Translations under genes and position numbers: made by a program
Source: Gari tellinella
Taxonomy: Eukaryota; Mollusca; Bivalvia; Cardiida; Psammobiidae
Length of the DNA: 64,000 bases
Direction: 5' to 3'
Assembly: GCA_922989275.2 (NCBI GenBank)
Contig: OV277858.1
Coordinates: forward strand, 105,200,794-105,264,793
Part shown: piece by piece, positions 9,903-20,109 of the stretch
Numbering within the stretch: position 1 is the stretch's first letter
Layout: every line of letters starts with the position of its first letter
The notes under the pieces: model-generated
What the model saw: only the letters and a program-made list of their open reading frames with translations
Database searches by the model: none
Told to the model about the DNA's origin: nothing

Positions 9903-9975
9903 AGCCAAAAGCAGGCATGACAGTAAAGCAGAATGCGCCGTAAGGCGCATTCTGCTTTACTGTCAGGCCTGCTTT
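9903..9975. repeat. Solo type 2 hairpin
   Basis: AAAGCAGGCATGACAGTAAAG, GAATGCGCC and the near-exact inverse form a stem of about 33 bp. The family C flanks are barely recognisable (TCACCAATCTGCAAAACTAGAAG). Confidence 0.8.
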
Positions 9976-9979
9976 CAAT

Positions 9980-10300
9980 AGTCACCAATCTGCAAAACTA
10001 GAAGCATACTACATGTATGTAACAGTTGAGAAGGATATACATGTAAAATACTTCAAATAAATGTTTGCATGGAATAAATGCTGTCTTTATTTCGAAATAC
10101 CGGCATAAATAGTTACTGAAAAAGATTTATAATTCTCTAGCGAATTCTAATTGTTTCAGCATTTAGAGATCCTGTCACGCGGATGGCTGACTGGCAAAAA
10201 AGGCGAAACTTTCCAGGTTACAGGATTGCATTTGCCCTTCACAAATAATTTTTTGTACCAAAGAATATTCGCCGACTTGTGATTTTTTTTCCATTTCATA
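9980..10300. other. No feature recognised
   Basis: AT-rich spacer with no frame, hairpin or repeat I can name. Confidence 0.4.
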
Positions 10301-10307
10301 TTATATG

Positions 10308-10540
10308 TACTGGAGAAGGCGCTATACTTTCTCAACTAACGCGTTTATGCTAGATATATTATTTCCATTCGCATATAGTTGGGAGTCAGATCAGACGCCT
10401 GGTAATCCGGTGTCTAATCAGAACACAAACTGTTTGCCATTCAAATTAAAATGAACATTGGGAATTGTCAAAAAGATGTCATTTTCTACATTATAGTACA
10501 ATGCGTTTGCGGTTTGCTTACGTTAACGTATTCTCAACTG
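10308..10540 (-). mobile_element. Family A MITE, old copy
   Basis: ACTGGAGAAGGCGCTATACTTTC and the inverse ending TATTCTCAACTG bound a decayed hairpin at about 10372-10437. Confidence 0.75.
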
Positions 10541-10740
10541 TATTTGTTTACGATATTCTTAACCTTAAGCTAAATATATGAACTGTTTGGAGCCAGATCA
10601 GACGCCTGATAATCTGGCTTCAAAATGCCTGAAACTCAGATTATATATATATTATCCACATTTTCAAACATTTCAACATTTCACTACATTGCTTTTGCGT
10701 TTCGTTTAACCAGAAAAGTCGAACAGTTTCTCTTAAAGTA
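10541..10740 (-). mobile_element. Family A MITE remnant
   Basis: Directly follows the previous copy. A shortened core (GAACTGTTTGGAGCCAGATCAGACGCC) and GCTTTTGCGTTTCGTTTAACC are recognisable; both ends are eroded. Confidence 0.6.
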
Positions 10741-10949
10741 AGTAATTTAGGAGTCTCTTTAAATGCAAACAAAGATGACGTCATTGACGGCCACCTTGGC
10801 CTACTTTCGGGCATGCTTTTACTATACATTTTGTATTTAACAACAAAGGAGGAGCTTCTACACAACATATCCGAAATGAGGTCAGGAAGGTCGCCTATAA
10901 CATCATTTTGGCATTTAAAGAGATCCCTATACTACTTAAGAATACTATA

Positions 10950-11114
10950 CAGTTGAGAAAACACGCGTTTATGCTAAAACCCATAATAGTATGATCCCTG
11001 AACACGTTTTGCCCGAAGAATATTCAAAAGGCTAGTTATTTTGCTACATTTTGTTGAAATGCATTTGTGTTTCTTTGGCGTTTAAACAGGAAAAGAATAA
11101 CAGTCACCTCCACT
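10950..11114 (-). mobile_element. Family A MITE, core deleted
   Basis: CAGTTGAGAAAACACGCGTTTATGC at the left and GGCGTTTAAACAGGAAAAGAATAACAG at the right. The hairpin is missing, leaving about 165 bp. Confidence 0.7.
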
Positions 11115-11239
11115 ACATCTATATATACACCAGACAGTTTTTTTAGCTGTAGGTGTATAATATGACAATTTAGATTCCAGTCAACAATCATCACGCGTGG
11201 CATTGGGAGAGAACATAAATCACTGAAGAATCGACTTAA

Positions 11240-11447
11240 CCCCTTAGCCTACAGGATATAGTCTGTTTTATAACACGTCGACTACTTATATTTACCAAAC
11301 ATAGACTTTAAGTAATTTTGACGTAAGATATATCCTCATAAATGTCAAACAGTTTGGACCCTGATCAGACGCCGCGTTACGCGGCGTCTGATCTGGGTCC
11401 AATCTGTTTGCACATTCCATAATACCCTGAACGAGACGAGGAAGGGG
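11240..11447. mobile_element. TTAA-type MITE with CCCCTT ends (family H) and perfect type 1 core
   Basis: CCCCTTAGCC follows TTAA at 11236-11239 and GGAAGGGGCTAA closes the element. The centre at about 11346-11410 is a type 1 stem, GACGCCGCG/CGCGGCGTC. Ends and interior differ from families C and D. Confidence 0.7.
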
Positions 11448-11451
11448 CTAA

Positions 11452-12060
11452 AACACAACAATCAGTTCAAATCCTCGTCGGCATGTAATCAATAATATCA
11501 GTGCCATAACATGCAAGCATTTCTGTTAGATGGTTTAAAGCCAATCCTGTTTTAAGCGATTATTTTCAATACGTTACATAGATGTAGCATTTATAGAGAC
11601 ATAAGACAGCTTAATTCAAATCGAAAGTAATGCAAAAAAGCATCTGTATGGAACCATAGGTATTAATTCTGTTGGGCATTAAGCCGGTTAATATCGGTTG
11701 GGATTTTCCAGCTTCTTTATTAAATGGCCGCAATACACAGGTTTAGTTAAGTACTATGTGTATGATCGAACTTAAGCCGCTTAGTGCATGAACAATTTGA
11801 ATCTAAAACTGGGGCTTAAAAACTAGGCTGGGGTTTTTAATATACTTGATAAGGACATTATTGGATACCAGGACAACATAATAAAGATACCTTTTAAAGG
11901 CGGCTTTTGCATGCTAACTTTAGATGATAAACATTGGTTTGCTTCTTATATGTACTACCGGTAGGTTTAGCATACATGTACTTGCAAAAAGATTTTTCTA
12001 CAGCATTTTGAGCATGAGACTAAACAGTAGACAGAGACTGTTCATAGACGTTTCAACGAA
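11452..12060. other. No feature recognised
   Basis: About 600 bp of AT-rich sequence. Short frames are present on both strands but none has codon structure or neighbours suggesting a gene. Confidence 0.4.
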
Positions 12061-12065
12061 TTTTA

Positions 12066-12283
12066 CAGTGGAAAAACGTTATTCTTTCCCGTTTAATCGC
12101 AAACAAAACGCAAACGCACATCACTAAAATGTAGAAAATGTCTAAAAATATATTTTAATCTGAGCTGGAAACTGTTTGGAGCCTGATCAGACGCCGGGTT
12201 ATCTGGCTCCAAACTGTTCGCATAGGAAATTATAATTTTATCGTAAACGCGTTTATTGGGAAAGAATAGCGTTTTCTCCACTG
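12066..12283 (+). mobile_element. Family A MITE, half of hairpin lost
   Basis: CAGTGGAAAAACGTTATTC to TTTTCTCCACTG with TA flanks. The core reads GATCAGACGCCGGGTTATCTGGCTCC, so the right arm's inner part is deleted. Confidence 0.88.
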
Positions 12284-12349
12284 TAACCTAAACGCCATTT
12301 AATACATGTAATATTTACAAAATGACGGATCTTCTTGAACCATAGTCTT

Positions 12350-12397
12350 TTTAACACAAACGCATTTATTGGGAAAGATTAACATCTTCCTCACTGT
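12350..12397 (+). mobile_element. Family A right-end fragment
   Basis: AACGCATTTATTGGGAAAGATTAACATC and TCCTCACTG are the last 45 bp of a family A copy with nothing of the rest. Confidence 0.65.
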
Positions 12398-12624
12398 AGC
12401 CATAGTGTAAAACACCATAAAACAAAACAAAAACAATAATGCTCGATTTGGAAACGAGATGGAAGTTGGCATCAGAAATTAATTATTTGCGTTGCACGGC
12501 AATAAAGTGCAGCAAAACCGAAACTCTAGCAGCATAGCCAATAATGCTGTGCAGTAAAATGTATGGGGGTTTCTCAAATTGTCTGACAACAAAACACAAC
12601 AACACAAACTGGACAAGTATTTAA

Positions 12625-12710
12625 CGCTATTCTTTTAAAACATGCACATGTTCCCCAAATATTATATCCATTGCAAACAGGTTAGAACCAGACCAGAGGC
12701 TACTAAAGGT
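12625..12710 (-). mobile_element. Family A left-half fragment
   Basis: TATTATATCCATTGCAAACAGG and GAACCAGACCAGAGGC resemble a family A left half that stops at the next insertion. Confidence 0.5.
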
Positions 12711-12711
12711 A

Positions 12712-12893
12712 CAGTGGAGAAGACGTTATTCTTTCCCGTTTAAACGCAAACGAAACGTAAATGCATTGCACTAAAACATTTTTTCAGTCTGAGTGGCAAA
12801 CAGTTTGGCTCAAAACTGTTTGTAACGGACATACGTGTAACAGTTTAAGTGAAAATGCGTCAATTGGGAAATAATAATGTCGTCTCTAATGTG
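12712..12893 (+). mobile_element. Family A MITE with collapsed core
   Basis: CAGTGGAGAAGACGTTATTC is intact at the left. The core is only CAAACAGTTTGGCTCAAAACTGTTTG and the right end (GTCGTCTCTAATG) is decayed. Confidence 0.8.
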
Positions 12894-13084
12894 TAGTTGT
12901 AACTGTTTGAAAGTAGTATCACTATTTTGCCAGAACGCCTTCTTTAGATCTTACATGTACATGTACTTTGAAGCAGACTATAAGGCTTAGCCATACGTGT
13001 TTGTTCTATACTGGATCTAGTGGCAATCAGCCCGGATATCTGGCGGAAAAAGTGTTGCCACTCGGCGTTCAATCTTAACCCGAA

Positions 13085-13271
13085 CTGTTTTCACATAATT
13101 TCTACAAGGATTATAAAGGGCAAGCATCTTCTCGGCAACCATAACATTGTTTTGTAGAAAATGGCATATTTTCTTTGCAGAGATTTTCTGCATGGCAATA
13201 ATAAATGTCAATTAGATATTCACGACTACTGCATATGTCTCAATACAGACATCACAACGTCGAAACACTGC
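13085..13271. repeat. Local direct duplication, copy 1
   Basis: Matches 13735-13922. From about 13196 to 13271 the two copies are almost base for base identical (ATTAGATATTCACGACTACT, CAATACAGACATCACAACG). No protein or transposon identified. Confidence 0.85.
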
Positions 13272-13404
13272 CAAGTCACTTTACAGTCATGCGAATAGAT
13301 CATTTGTCACGTTTCACACGTAAGAGCTTACATATATATGTACATGTACATGTAACAAACTATAGGTCTATGTTCTGACACCTAATATCACGTAGGTTGT
13401 TTGA

Positions 13405-13700
13405 AATTTTTAACATGAGTGACGACTTAAAGGAGGTTGAAAGTAAAGCAGAATGCGCCTTAAAGCGCATTCTACTTTACTTTCAGCACCCTTTAAGCTA
13501 TTATCGGATATAATTTATACAAGTATACTACCGTATAGCTGGTATTTTCTGCCTGTTTTAAATTACTGTCAGTCTGCTGTACCATCCGGATCGCAGCACA
13601 AAAATTGGCAAACTAAAACTACCATACTTATTTATCTTTTTTCTTCAATGGAAGAATAAATCAAAGCGGTAAAATGCGTATCTATGGAGCACTGAGTGAA
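13405..13700 (+). mobile_element. Family C MITE, ends degraded
   Basis: Type 2 hairpin at about 13428-13496 (GAATGCGCC/GCGCATTC), then TATTATCGGAT, TTTCTTCAATGGAAGAATAAA and AAATGCGTATCTATGGAG in family C order. It lies between the two copies of a local duplication. Confidence 0.75.
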
Positions 13701-13734
13701 GACTTTTATTGTTTCCATCTAGACACATATTCTT

Positions 13735-13922
13735 GCCCGATGTCTATAAAGATTCTAAAAGGTCAAGCTTCTCTCCGGCAATCATAAAATTATTTTGTAG
13801 AAACTGACATTTTCTTTACCGCGAATTTCTACAGGGGAATAATAAATGTCAATTAGATATTCACGACTACTGCATATGTCTCAATACAGACATCACAACG
13901 TCGAAACACTGCTAGGTCGCTT
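13735..13922. repeat. Local direct duplication, copy 2
   Basis: Second copy of 13085-13271, displaced by about 650 bp, with lower identity in its first half. Confidence 0.85.
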
Positions 13923-14006
13923 TACAGGCAAACAAATGTACACAAAATATAACTTGATATCTGACAAGTTCTATGCACGGACGAAATACAAATTTCACAC
14001 GGTCGG

Positions 14007-14098
14007 TAGAGTGGAGAAGATTTTTTGCCAGTTTAAACGCAAGCAAAACGCAATGCATTGCAATGAAATTTAGAAAATGATGTTTTTGCTCCTATAAT
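14007..14098 (+). mobile_element. Family A left-half fragment
   Basis: GAGTGGAGAAGATTTTTTGCC, GTTTAAACGCAAGC and AATTTAGAAAATGATG are the left half; the copy stops where the next complete family A element begins. Confidence 0.65.
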
Positions 14099-14100
14099 AC

Positions 14101-14561
14101 AGTGGAGAAAAGGTTATTATTTCCCGTTTAACCCTTTACCTGATAGCATTGTTTCTAGTATTGAAGATATGTGACTATTTAAAGCAGGTTGAAAGTAAAG
14201 CAGAATGCGCCCTAAGGCGCATTCTGCTTTACTTTCAGCCTGCTTTAAGCTATTAACTGCTCGAATAAGGAAAGTATTAAATATGACACATATTCATTAC
14301 AGTATAATTTGGAACTATTTTCTTCAGCGGATGAATAAAATGAATGTGCTAAAAGTCGCTTCTATAAGGGCAAGGGTTAAACGCAAACGAAACGCATACG
14401 CATTGCATTATAATGGGTAAAATGACAACTTTTTGACAAATTTGACGACTCATTTTAATTCTAGTGGCACCGGCGTCTGATCTGGCTCCAAACTGTTGCA
14501 ATGGAAATAATAGATTTAGCGTTAACGCGTTTATTGGGAAAGAATAACGTTTTCTCCACTG
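14101..14561 (+). mobile_element. Family A MITE interrupted by a family C copy
   Basis: CAGTGGAGAAAAGGTTATT to TTTTCTCCACTG. The usual CCCGTTTAAACGC block is split at TTAA by a complete family C element, giving TTAA at 14129-14132 and 14377-14380. The left hairpin arm is lost (only GGCGTCTGATCTGGCTCCAAAC remains). Confidence 0.92.
14133..14376 (+). mobile_element. Family C MITE, full length, reference copy
   Basis: Begins CCCTTTACCTGATAGC and ends ATAAGGGCAAGGG between two TTAA copies created in a known target. The type 2 hairpin spans about 14178-14253. TTAA duplication and CCC ends are those of piggyBac-type elements, so mobilisation by a piggyBac-like transposase is inferred. Confidence 0.95.
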
Positions 14562-14867
14562 TACTGAATCTTATTAAATTAACAATTTTTGCGATTCGCT
14601 TGCAATTCGATGGCAATTCGATGGCGATTCGCTTGCGATTTCAAAATACTAATTTACCCTCGGATAAGTTTTCTTGAGTGGTGTATCTCACAAATGTTCG
14701 CAAATATGCTTTCGTTAATTTTTTCGATTCCATTTTTGTCACAACCGCTTCTGAAAATTCGCGTTAAAGTATTCAAACGTAGGATTTGTTTTTTGAAGCG
14801 CCCGATTCGATGGCAATTCGATGGCAATTCGCTTGCGATTATCAATTTAATTTAATAAGGTTCAGTA
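14562..14867 (+). mobile_element. Family F MITE, full length
   Basis: CTGAATCTTATTAAATTAAC and the inverse ending AATTTAATTTAATAAGGTTCAG, with TA outside. Just inside both ends are short tandem GATGGCAATTC/GATTCGCTTGC motifs, which are inverted copies of each other. Starts at the TA that ends the preceding family A copy. A second copy lies at 17178. Confidence 0.88.
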
Positions 14868-14902
14868 TATGTAGATTATTGTGAATGTCCAAGTACATGT
14901 AC

Positions 14903-15087
14903 ATTGGAGAAGACAGTGTTTTACCCGTGTAAAAATAACGATCGCAACAAAATATAAAAAATGACAACATTTTGACAACGCCATCTTCATCGGAGAGGCA
15001 AACAGTTTGACGTGATCAGACATTACTCGGCGTCTGATCTTGATCCAAACTGTTTACAATGGGAATAATAGTTTTAGCGTAAACTGT
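14903..15087 (+). mobile_element. Family A MITE, old and shortened
   Basis: CATTGGAGAAGACAGTG at the left, asymmetric core at about 14998-15058, GTTTTAGCGTAAAC then loss of the right end at ACTGTACATG. Confidence 0.7.
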
Positions 15088-15208
15088 ACACTGTACATGT
15101 ATACACACGTTTTTGTAATAAACAGTTGGGAAGACGTGATTCGTTCGATATAAACACACCCAAATGCGCTTGTATTGCAATTTTTGTACAATCACCTCTA
15201 TATATGTA

Positions 15209-15383
15209 CAGCGGAGAAAATGTTATTCTCTCCCGTTTAAACGAAACGCAAACGCATTTTAATTAGAATGACAAACAGTTTGGTTACCCGGCGTCTGATC
15301 TGGCTCCAAACTGTTTCCTAGATGAAAATAGTAGTTTTAGCGTAAACGCGTTTATTGGGGTAATAATAACGTTTTCACTACTG
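15209..15383 (+). mobile_element. Family A MITE, internal deletion
   Basis: CAGCGGAGAAAATGTTATTC to TTTTCACTACTG. The left hairpin arm after CAAACAGTTTGG is missing, shortening the element to 175 bp. Confidence 0.82.
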
Positions 15384-15402
15384 TATACTTTAATGTATAT
15401 AC

Positions 15403-15470
15403 ATGTATATATATAGAGAGAGAGGGGGGTGATTGTTTTAAAAGAAAAGAAGAAGAAGAAAAAGAAACAA
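15403..15470. repeat. Simple-sequence tract (AT, GA, GAA)
   Basis: ATATATATAGAGAGAGAGGGGGG followed by AAGAAGAAGAAAAAG. It separates two family A fragments. Confidence 0.9.
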
Positions 15471-15620
15471 ACCCGGCGTCTAATCGGGCTCGAAACTGTT
15501 TTCAAACAGCTAAAATAAATAACTCGTTAGTCATTTATAAAACGTGACATTTTCTAAAATCTATTGCAAAGCGTTCGCGTTTGGGTTTAAACGGGAAAGA
15601 ATAACGTCTTTTCTCGTTGT
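15470..15620 (-). mobile_element. Family A right-half fragment
   Basis: CCCGGCGTCTAATCGGGCTCG, then TGACATTTTCTAAAATC and GGTTTAAACGGGAAAGAATAACG to TCTCGTTG. The left half is replaced by the simple tract. Confidence 0.7.
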
Positions 15621-15919
15621 ATCAATTATTCGTTAGCGGAGGACCACAGTCCGACAAATGACAGTCTGAGAATCAGAAATGCTGGAAGGATTGACAATAA
15701 ATTTCCCAGTGCGAGCTAGATGGGTTTCTTGGGTGTGATTAACATGACGGAAACTGCACTGCAAGTTGATTGAAAACCTTAGTCTTAATTGAAAATGTTT
15801 CTTTGAAATCCATCAACTTTTAGTTGGTAATTATCGTGTGATATCACACAGTTTAGCTAATAAATAAACCCAGTACTTCATGTATTACATAATAAATAAA
15901 TACAACACAACGGTTTAAA

Positions 15920-15985
15920 CAAGGCAAGTTTTTAGAACGATTTCAGACTCAACTCAAAAAGCTTTATAACCTTCCGGCCAGGCTT
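15920..15985. mobile_element. Fragment of palindromic family L
   Basis: GATTTCAGACTCAACTCAAAAAGC and TTTATAACCTTCCG match the right arm of the elements at 34623 and 40705. Confidence 0.55.
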
Positions 15986-15999
15986 CAAACAGTTTGCCA

Positions 16000-16890
16000 A
16001 TGGCATGAAATCGAATACATGTACTATACTCCTCTCTATAACAACGGGAGACAAACCCCTGTATTTTAAAATACCGATTTCAATTTTGATTTTTGTAGTT
16101 ACGTATTCAAATCAACCATCTAGGAAATGTATTTTGGATAGAATATGATCTTATCTATGGACTGCAAAATATTTGGTTTCGATTGAATGCGTTTTAGATA
16201 GTAATTCGTGTGGTTGAAGTGACACGGTGTAGAATCGGTTACATACATGTACCATGGTCTTATAATACATGTAATAGATAGCAGACCGGTAGATGCCTAT
16301 AGTCAACCCATATATAATTATTTTGTTTCATTTTTTTAAATTTTACTCCAATAACATAGACATTGCTAATCGGTTGGGAAAAAATCTTTTAGATATAGAT
16401 CTAGAACCTAGACCTAATTGATATTATACTTATTGATACATGTAGCAGACCGGTATATTTTTTTTTAAATTGTAATTCCATTCCAATACATTAGACATTG
16501 TCACTGGCACTAGAGTCATGTACTTATAATATATATCGGTAGAGGTATATATAAAGTAAACACATACACATAAAAATTCCATGACTCTGGTGCCAGTGAG
16601 CATCAAGTACTGTTGTAAGGAGGGAATCGTTGTTCGGATGGCCGTCGTAGAGATGATGCACTTTAATACATTTTTTCTCTCTGCAAATTGTTAAGAGTCT
16701 ATTACGACGATGGTTAAGCAGGAGTCTGATCAGGTTCCAAACTGTTTGCAACTTTGATCGTCATTTGTCAATTGTCATTTTCTACATTTTATTGTATTGC
16801 ACTTGTTATGTGTTGAAAATTACAACATCTATAGAAAAAACTTTTGTAACGACTTCTAAATTAAGTTAATTATTTCATTTTATGGCAGGT
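16000..16890. other. AT-rich stretch with local repeats, no gene seen
   Basis: A direct repeat of about 70-100 bp (AGCAGACCGGTA, then TTTTTTAAATT, CCAATA, AGACATTG) occurs near 16275-16370 and 16445-16502. An inverted repeat (CACTGGCACTAGAGTCATG against its near-inverse) lies at 16502-16597. A weak family A trace (CAGGTTCCAAACTGTTTGCAAC) is near 16730. Confidence 0.5.
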
Positions 16891-16900
16891 GGCTGCTTAA

Positions 16901-17140
16901 CCCTTTCATGATCAAATTCATCGGGAGAAGTTTACCCCTTCACCGCTTTATTGTCGTCTGATTTAGTATTGTTGTCTGCAAGACACGTTTCAAAGTTAGA
17001 CTTAAGGTTGTATGACTTATTAAATATCGATAAGGGTGTCAAATAGTGTGGGTCCTGATCAGACGCCGAGTTACGCGGCGTCTGATCAGGACCCAAACTG
17101 TTTTCAAACGTCCTTTATGGCGTCATTGAAAGTGAAAGGG
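16901..17140 (+). mobile_element. Family D MITE, full length, reference copy
   Basis: TTAA at 16897-16900 and 17141-17144. Begins CCCTTTCATGATC and ends GAAAGTGAAAGGG. The core at about 17040-17106 is type 1 with the stem GACGCCGAG/GCGGCGTC and flanking GGTCCTGATC/GATCAGGACC. TTAA and CCC ends are piggyBac-like. Confidence 0.93.
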
Positions 17141-17177
17141 TTAAACATGGTGAACACAAAAGGCAGGTACAGTACTG

Positions 17178-17458
17178 TACCTTATTAAATTAAATTGATA
17201 ATCGCAAGCGAAATGCAATCGAATTGCCATCGAATCGCCATCGAATCAGGCGCTTCAAAAAACAAATCCTAAGTTTGAATATTTTTATGCGAATTTTCTG
17301 AAGCGGTTTTGACACAAATGGAATCGAAAAAATTAACGAAGGCATATTTGCGAACATTTGTGAGATACACCATTCAAGAAAACTTACACGAGGGTAAATT
17401 TAGATTTTTGAATCGCAAGCGAATTGCCATCGAATTGCAAGCGACTTGCCATCGAATG
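17178..17458 (-). mobile_element. Family F MITE, second copy, outer end truncated
   Basis: Inverse of 14562-14867: CCTTATTAAATTAAATTGAT, AATCGCAAGCG, ATTGCCATCGAAT, then the shared AATTAACGAAGGCATATTTG interior. The far end stops in the GCCATCGAAT motifs at a TACATGTA tract. Confidence 0.85.
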
Positions 17459-17526
17459 TACATGTAGCTGCATAAATCAGCGTGAGCATCAAACACAATG
17501 CTTCATGTGCTTTCTGTTTTATGTTC

Positions 17527-17606
17527 ATATTTCTTTAAGCTGTCACCTGTATTTTATGAAATCAATTAGCCCTGTTTTAATGGTCGTAATAGAGAGGTTT
17601 CACTGT
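17527..17606 (+). mobile_element. Family E right-end fragment
   Basis: CTTTAAGCTGTCACCTGTATTTTATG, TCAATTAGCCCTG and GGTCGTAATAGAGAGGTTTCACTG match the right third of the reference at 23412. Confidence 0.75.
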
Positions 17607-17860
17607 GTTTCATCTTTTATAGATTGGCCTACATGTAACAGACCGTACGTTTCTAAACCTTACGAAGATTGTATCTCTTTTATTGTGACAATCCTTCACA
17701 CACAGATAGGGAGAGTGTGGTTTTCTTCATTTGTGGAGGACAATTTATAAACAAAATCATCCATTAATTCTATTGATTGTGGAAAAGCGGCAATTAATTG
17801 TTTCGGATAGGCGGACGGTTGTTGGTTTCGCTTTAACAACTTCAGTGGACTGGATGGATA

Positions 17861-18079
17861 CAGTGGAGAAAACGTTATCCTTTCCCAATAAAAACGTTTA
17901 CGCTAAAATTATTATTTCCCATGCTAACAGTTTGGAGCCAGATCAGACGCCGGGTAACCCGGCGTCTGATCAGGCTCCAAACTGTTTGCAACTCAGATTT
18001 AAATATATAGTCAGAATTGTCGAAACGTTGTCACTTTCAACATGCTATTGAAATGCGTTTGCGTTCGCTTACGTTTAAA
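17861..18079 (-). mobile_element. Family A MITE, right end lost
   Basis: CAGTGGAGAAAACGTTATCC at the left, intact hairpin at about 17926-17990, then GCGTTTGCGTTCGCTTACG before the match stops. Confidence 0.85.
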
Positions 18080-18289
18080 ATGCAATTCTAACACACTTCG
18101 CGCACGCCCTTATACATGTATAAACAAAGAAGGGACGTACATTGTACATGTACATGTACTCAATAAAACACTCACGCTCTGTAACGTTCTAACGTGACGT
18201 TATATGGCTTTGAAAATGCTTACATGTAGGCTACGCCAAGAAATGTAGCGCTGTTGCTTCGGTGCAAAGGTTAAATTATGTGTTAGAAT

Positions 18290-18470
18290 CGAAATAATAA
18301 ATTAATACCAGTGTTTTATCTTGCAATCGAACACGGGTAGTCTTTGAGATGAATGTAATTAAACCACTCGGCCTAAAGGCCTCGTGATTAAATTACTACG
18401 CATCTCAACTCCTACATTGTACCAGTGTTCGATTGTACGATAAAACACTGGTATGAATTTATTATTTCTT
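18290..18470. mobile_element. Foldback MITE with about 45-bp ends
   Basis: GAAATAATAAATTAATACCAG, GTGTTTTATCTTGCAATCGAAC at the left and the near-exact inverse at the right. The centre has GAGATG..CGGCCTAAAGGCCTCG..CATCTC symmetry. No other copy in the window. Confidence 0.8.
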
Positions 18471-18767
18471 AAATAAGATTATTGTATGACGTCATGAGTG
18501 ACGACAACATAACGTTTCTCTACCTTATATCGGTATACAGAATACCGGCGATTGCTGAACATTCCAAATTCTTTTAAATATTGATATTTCTTTTTTTATT
18601 CTGCCTGGAGTCCGATCTGGCCACAAAATGTTTGCAATGTAAACGCGTTGTTAGATCACTGTAGATCACGATTGCAATTTGCCCTAATTTATAGCATAGA
18701 AACGGATGTTAACAAAACAAACCGAACCATTCTCTGATTGGTAACAACGATGGAGAAGAAAGAAGTA

Positions 18768-18935
18768 CAGTGGAGAAGACGTTATTTTCCCAACGTTTAC
18801 GCGAAAATTATCATTTCAATTGTAAACAGTTTGAACCACATTAATCGTCAGATAATCCGGCGTCTGAACATGCTCCAGAATGTTTGCCATTCAGATTATA
18901 ATTGGAAATAGGAAAGAAGAATTTATTCTCAACTG
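18768..18935 (-). mobile_element. Family A MITE, shortened
   Basis: CAGTGGAGAAGACGTTATTTTCCC at the left and TTTATTCTCAACTG at the right. The hairpin is eroded and the segment after it deleted. Confidence 0.78.
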
Positions 18936-18937
18936 TA

Positions 18938-19212
18938 CAGTGCTCACGCCCTACAACACCACAAAAATTGGGGGACACAGATTTGCAGTGTTGTTTGAAA
19001 AATAGGAAAGGAATGAGCATGACTTGGCTTAGATTTGCAAACAGTTTGAGCCTAGATTAGACGCCGCATAACGAGGCGTCTGATCTGACTTCAAACTGTT
19101 TGTCTCTTGTCTATATGTTTCACTGTCAAAATGTGCAATGTGTACCGTTGAGAAAAAACATACAGAGGATAATTTTAAGCAGACGATATTGCAAATATTT
19201 GTCTTGTTTTGG
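18938..19212 (-). mobile_element. Family B MITE, inverted, truncated
   Basis: CAGTGCTCACGCCCTACAAC, ATTGGGGGACACAG, core at about 19035-19100, GTCAAAATGTGCAATGTG, AAGCAGACGATATTGC, stopping at TTGTCTTGTTTTGG. Shares TA with the preceding family A end. Confidence 0.82.
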
Positions 19213-19214
19213 GT

Positions 19215-19430
19215 ACAGTGGCACAGTGACTATTTTGAATATTCATTTAAATCTAAATAGCAAACCGTTTGGAGCCTGATAAGACGTCGGGTTACCCGGC
19301 GTCTGATCTTGCTCTAAAATGTTTGCTGTGGAAATATGAGTTTGCTAAATAGTCAACATATCAGAAACGTTGCCATTTTCTACATTTATTGCTACATGTA
19401 TGAATGTTTGGTAAATTTCGTTTAAACACG
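19215..19430. mobile_element. Family A derivative, rearranged
   Basis: Core at about 19260-19325 followed by GCCATTTTCTACATTTATTGC and TTTCGTTTAAACACG. Left and right sides both look like right-half sequence, suggesting rearrangement. Its right part is duplicated at 19977. Confidence 0.55.
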
Positions 19431-19485
19431 TACAACCAAACCGCCTCATCCACTCCCCATCAGTCTATAGTTCATCTATGTACAT
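19355..19485. repeat. Direct duplication, copy 1
   Basis: CATTTTCTACATTTATTGC, TTTCGTTTAAACACGTA and CATCCACTCCCCATC recur in the same order at 19977-20105, about 620 bp away. Confidence 0.8.
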
Positions 19486-19488
19486 GTA

Positions 19489-19545
19489 CAGTGGTGAAAA
19501 CGTTATTCTTTCCCGTTTAAACGCAAACGAAACGCGAACGCATTG
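19489..19545 (+). mobile_element. Family A left-end fragment
   Basis: CAGTGGTGAAAACGTTATTC, CCCGTTTAAACGCAAACG then an abrupt junction with the next copy. The fragment begins inside a TACATGTACA tract. Confidence 0.8.
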
Positions 19546-19550
19546 ACATA

Positions 19551-19796
19551 CAATGGGGAATCTGTTATTCTTTCCCGTTTAAACGAAACGAAACGCAAAC
19601 GCAAAACACTAAAACGTAGAAAAGTGCAACTTTTGGACAATTCTGATAATTCATCTTTATCTTGGTGGCAAACAGTTTGGAGCCTGATCAGACGCCGGGT
19701 TACCCGGCGTCTGATCTGGCTCCAAACTGTTTGGAAAAGAAATAATAGTTTTAGCGTAAACGCGTTTATTTGGAAATAATAACGTTTTCTCCACTG
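19551..19796 (+). mobile_element. Family A MITE, full length
   Basis: CAATGGGGAATCTGTTATTC to TTTTCTCCACTG, AAAGTGCAAC subgroup, intact core at about 19667-19731. Confidence 0.93.
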
Positions 19797-20045
19797 TAAA
19801 ATGGAGAAATGGACAACTGTTCAGTTCTGACAATTCTGGCACATAGTTTTAATCTGAGTGGCAAACAATTTGGAGCATGATCAGACGCCGGGTTACCCGG
19901 CGTCTGATCTTGCTCCAAACTGTTTGCGATGAAAATAATAGTTTAAGCGTAAACGCGTTTATTGGGAACGAATAACGTTTTCTAACATTTCCGAAACGTT
20001 GTCATTTTCTACATTTATTGCTATGCGTTTGTGGTAAATTTCGTT
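19797..20045 (+). mobile_element. Family A MITE, fused to duplicated flank
   Basis: Core at 19861-19925, then GTTTAAGCGTAAACGCG, GGGAACGAATAACGTTTTCT, where it runs into the CATTTTCTACATTTATTGC duplication rather than a clean end. Confidence 0.75.
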
Positions 20046-20105
20046 TAAACACGTAAAACCAAACGTTCTCATCCACTCCCCATCTGTCTATTGTTCATCC
20101 ATGTA
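19977..20105. repeat. Direct duplication, copy 2
   Basis: Second copy of 19355-19485. The pair brackets two family A elements, which implies a local tandem duplication of an old MITE plus flank. Confidence 0.8.
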
Positions 20106-20109
20106 GATT

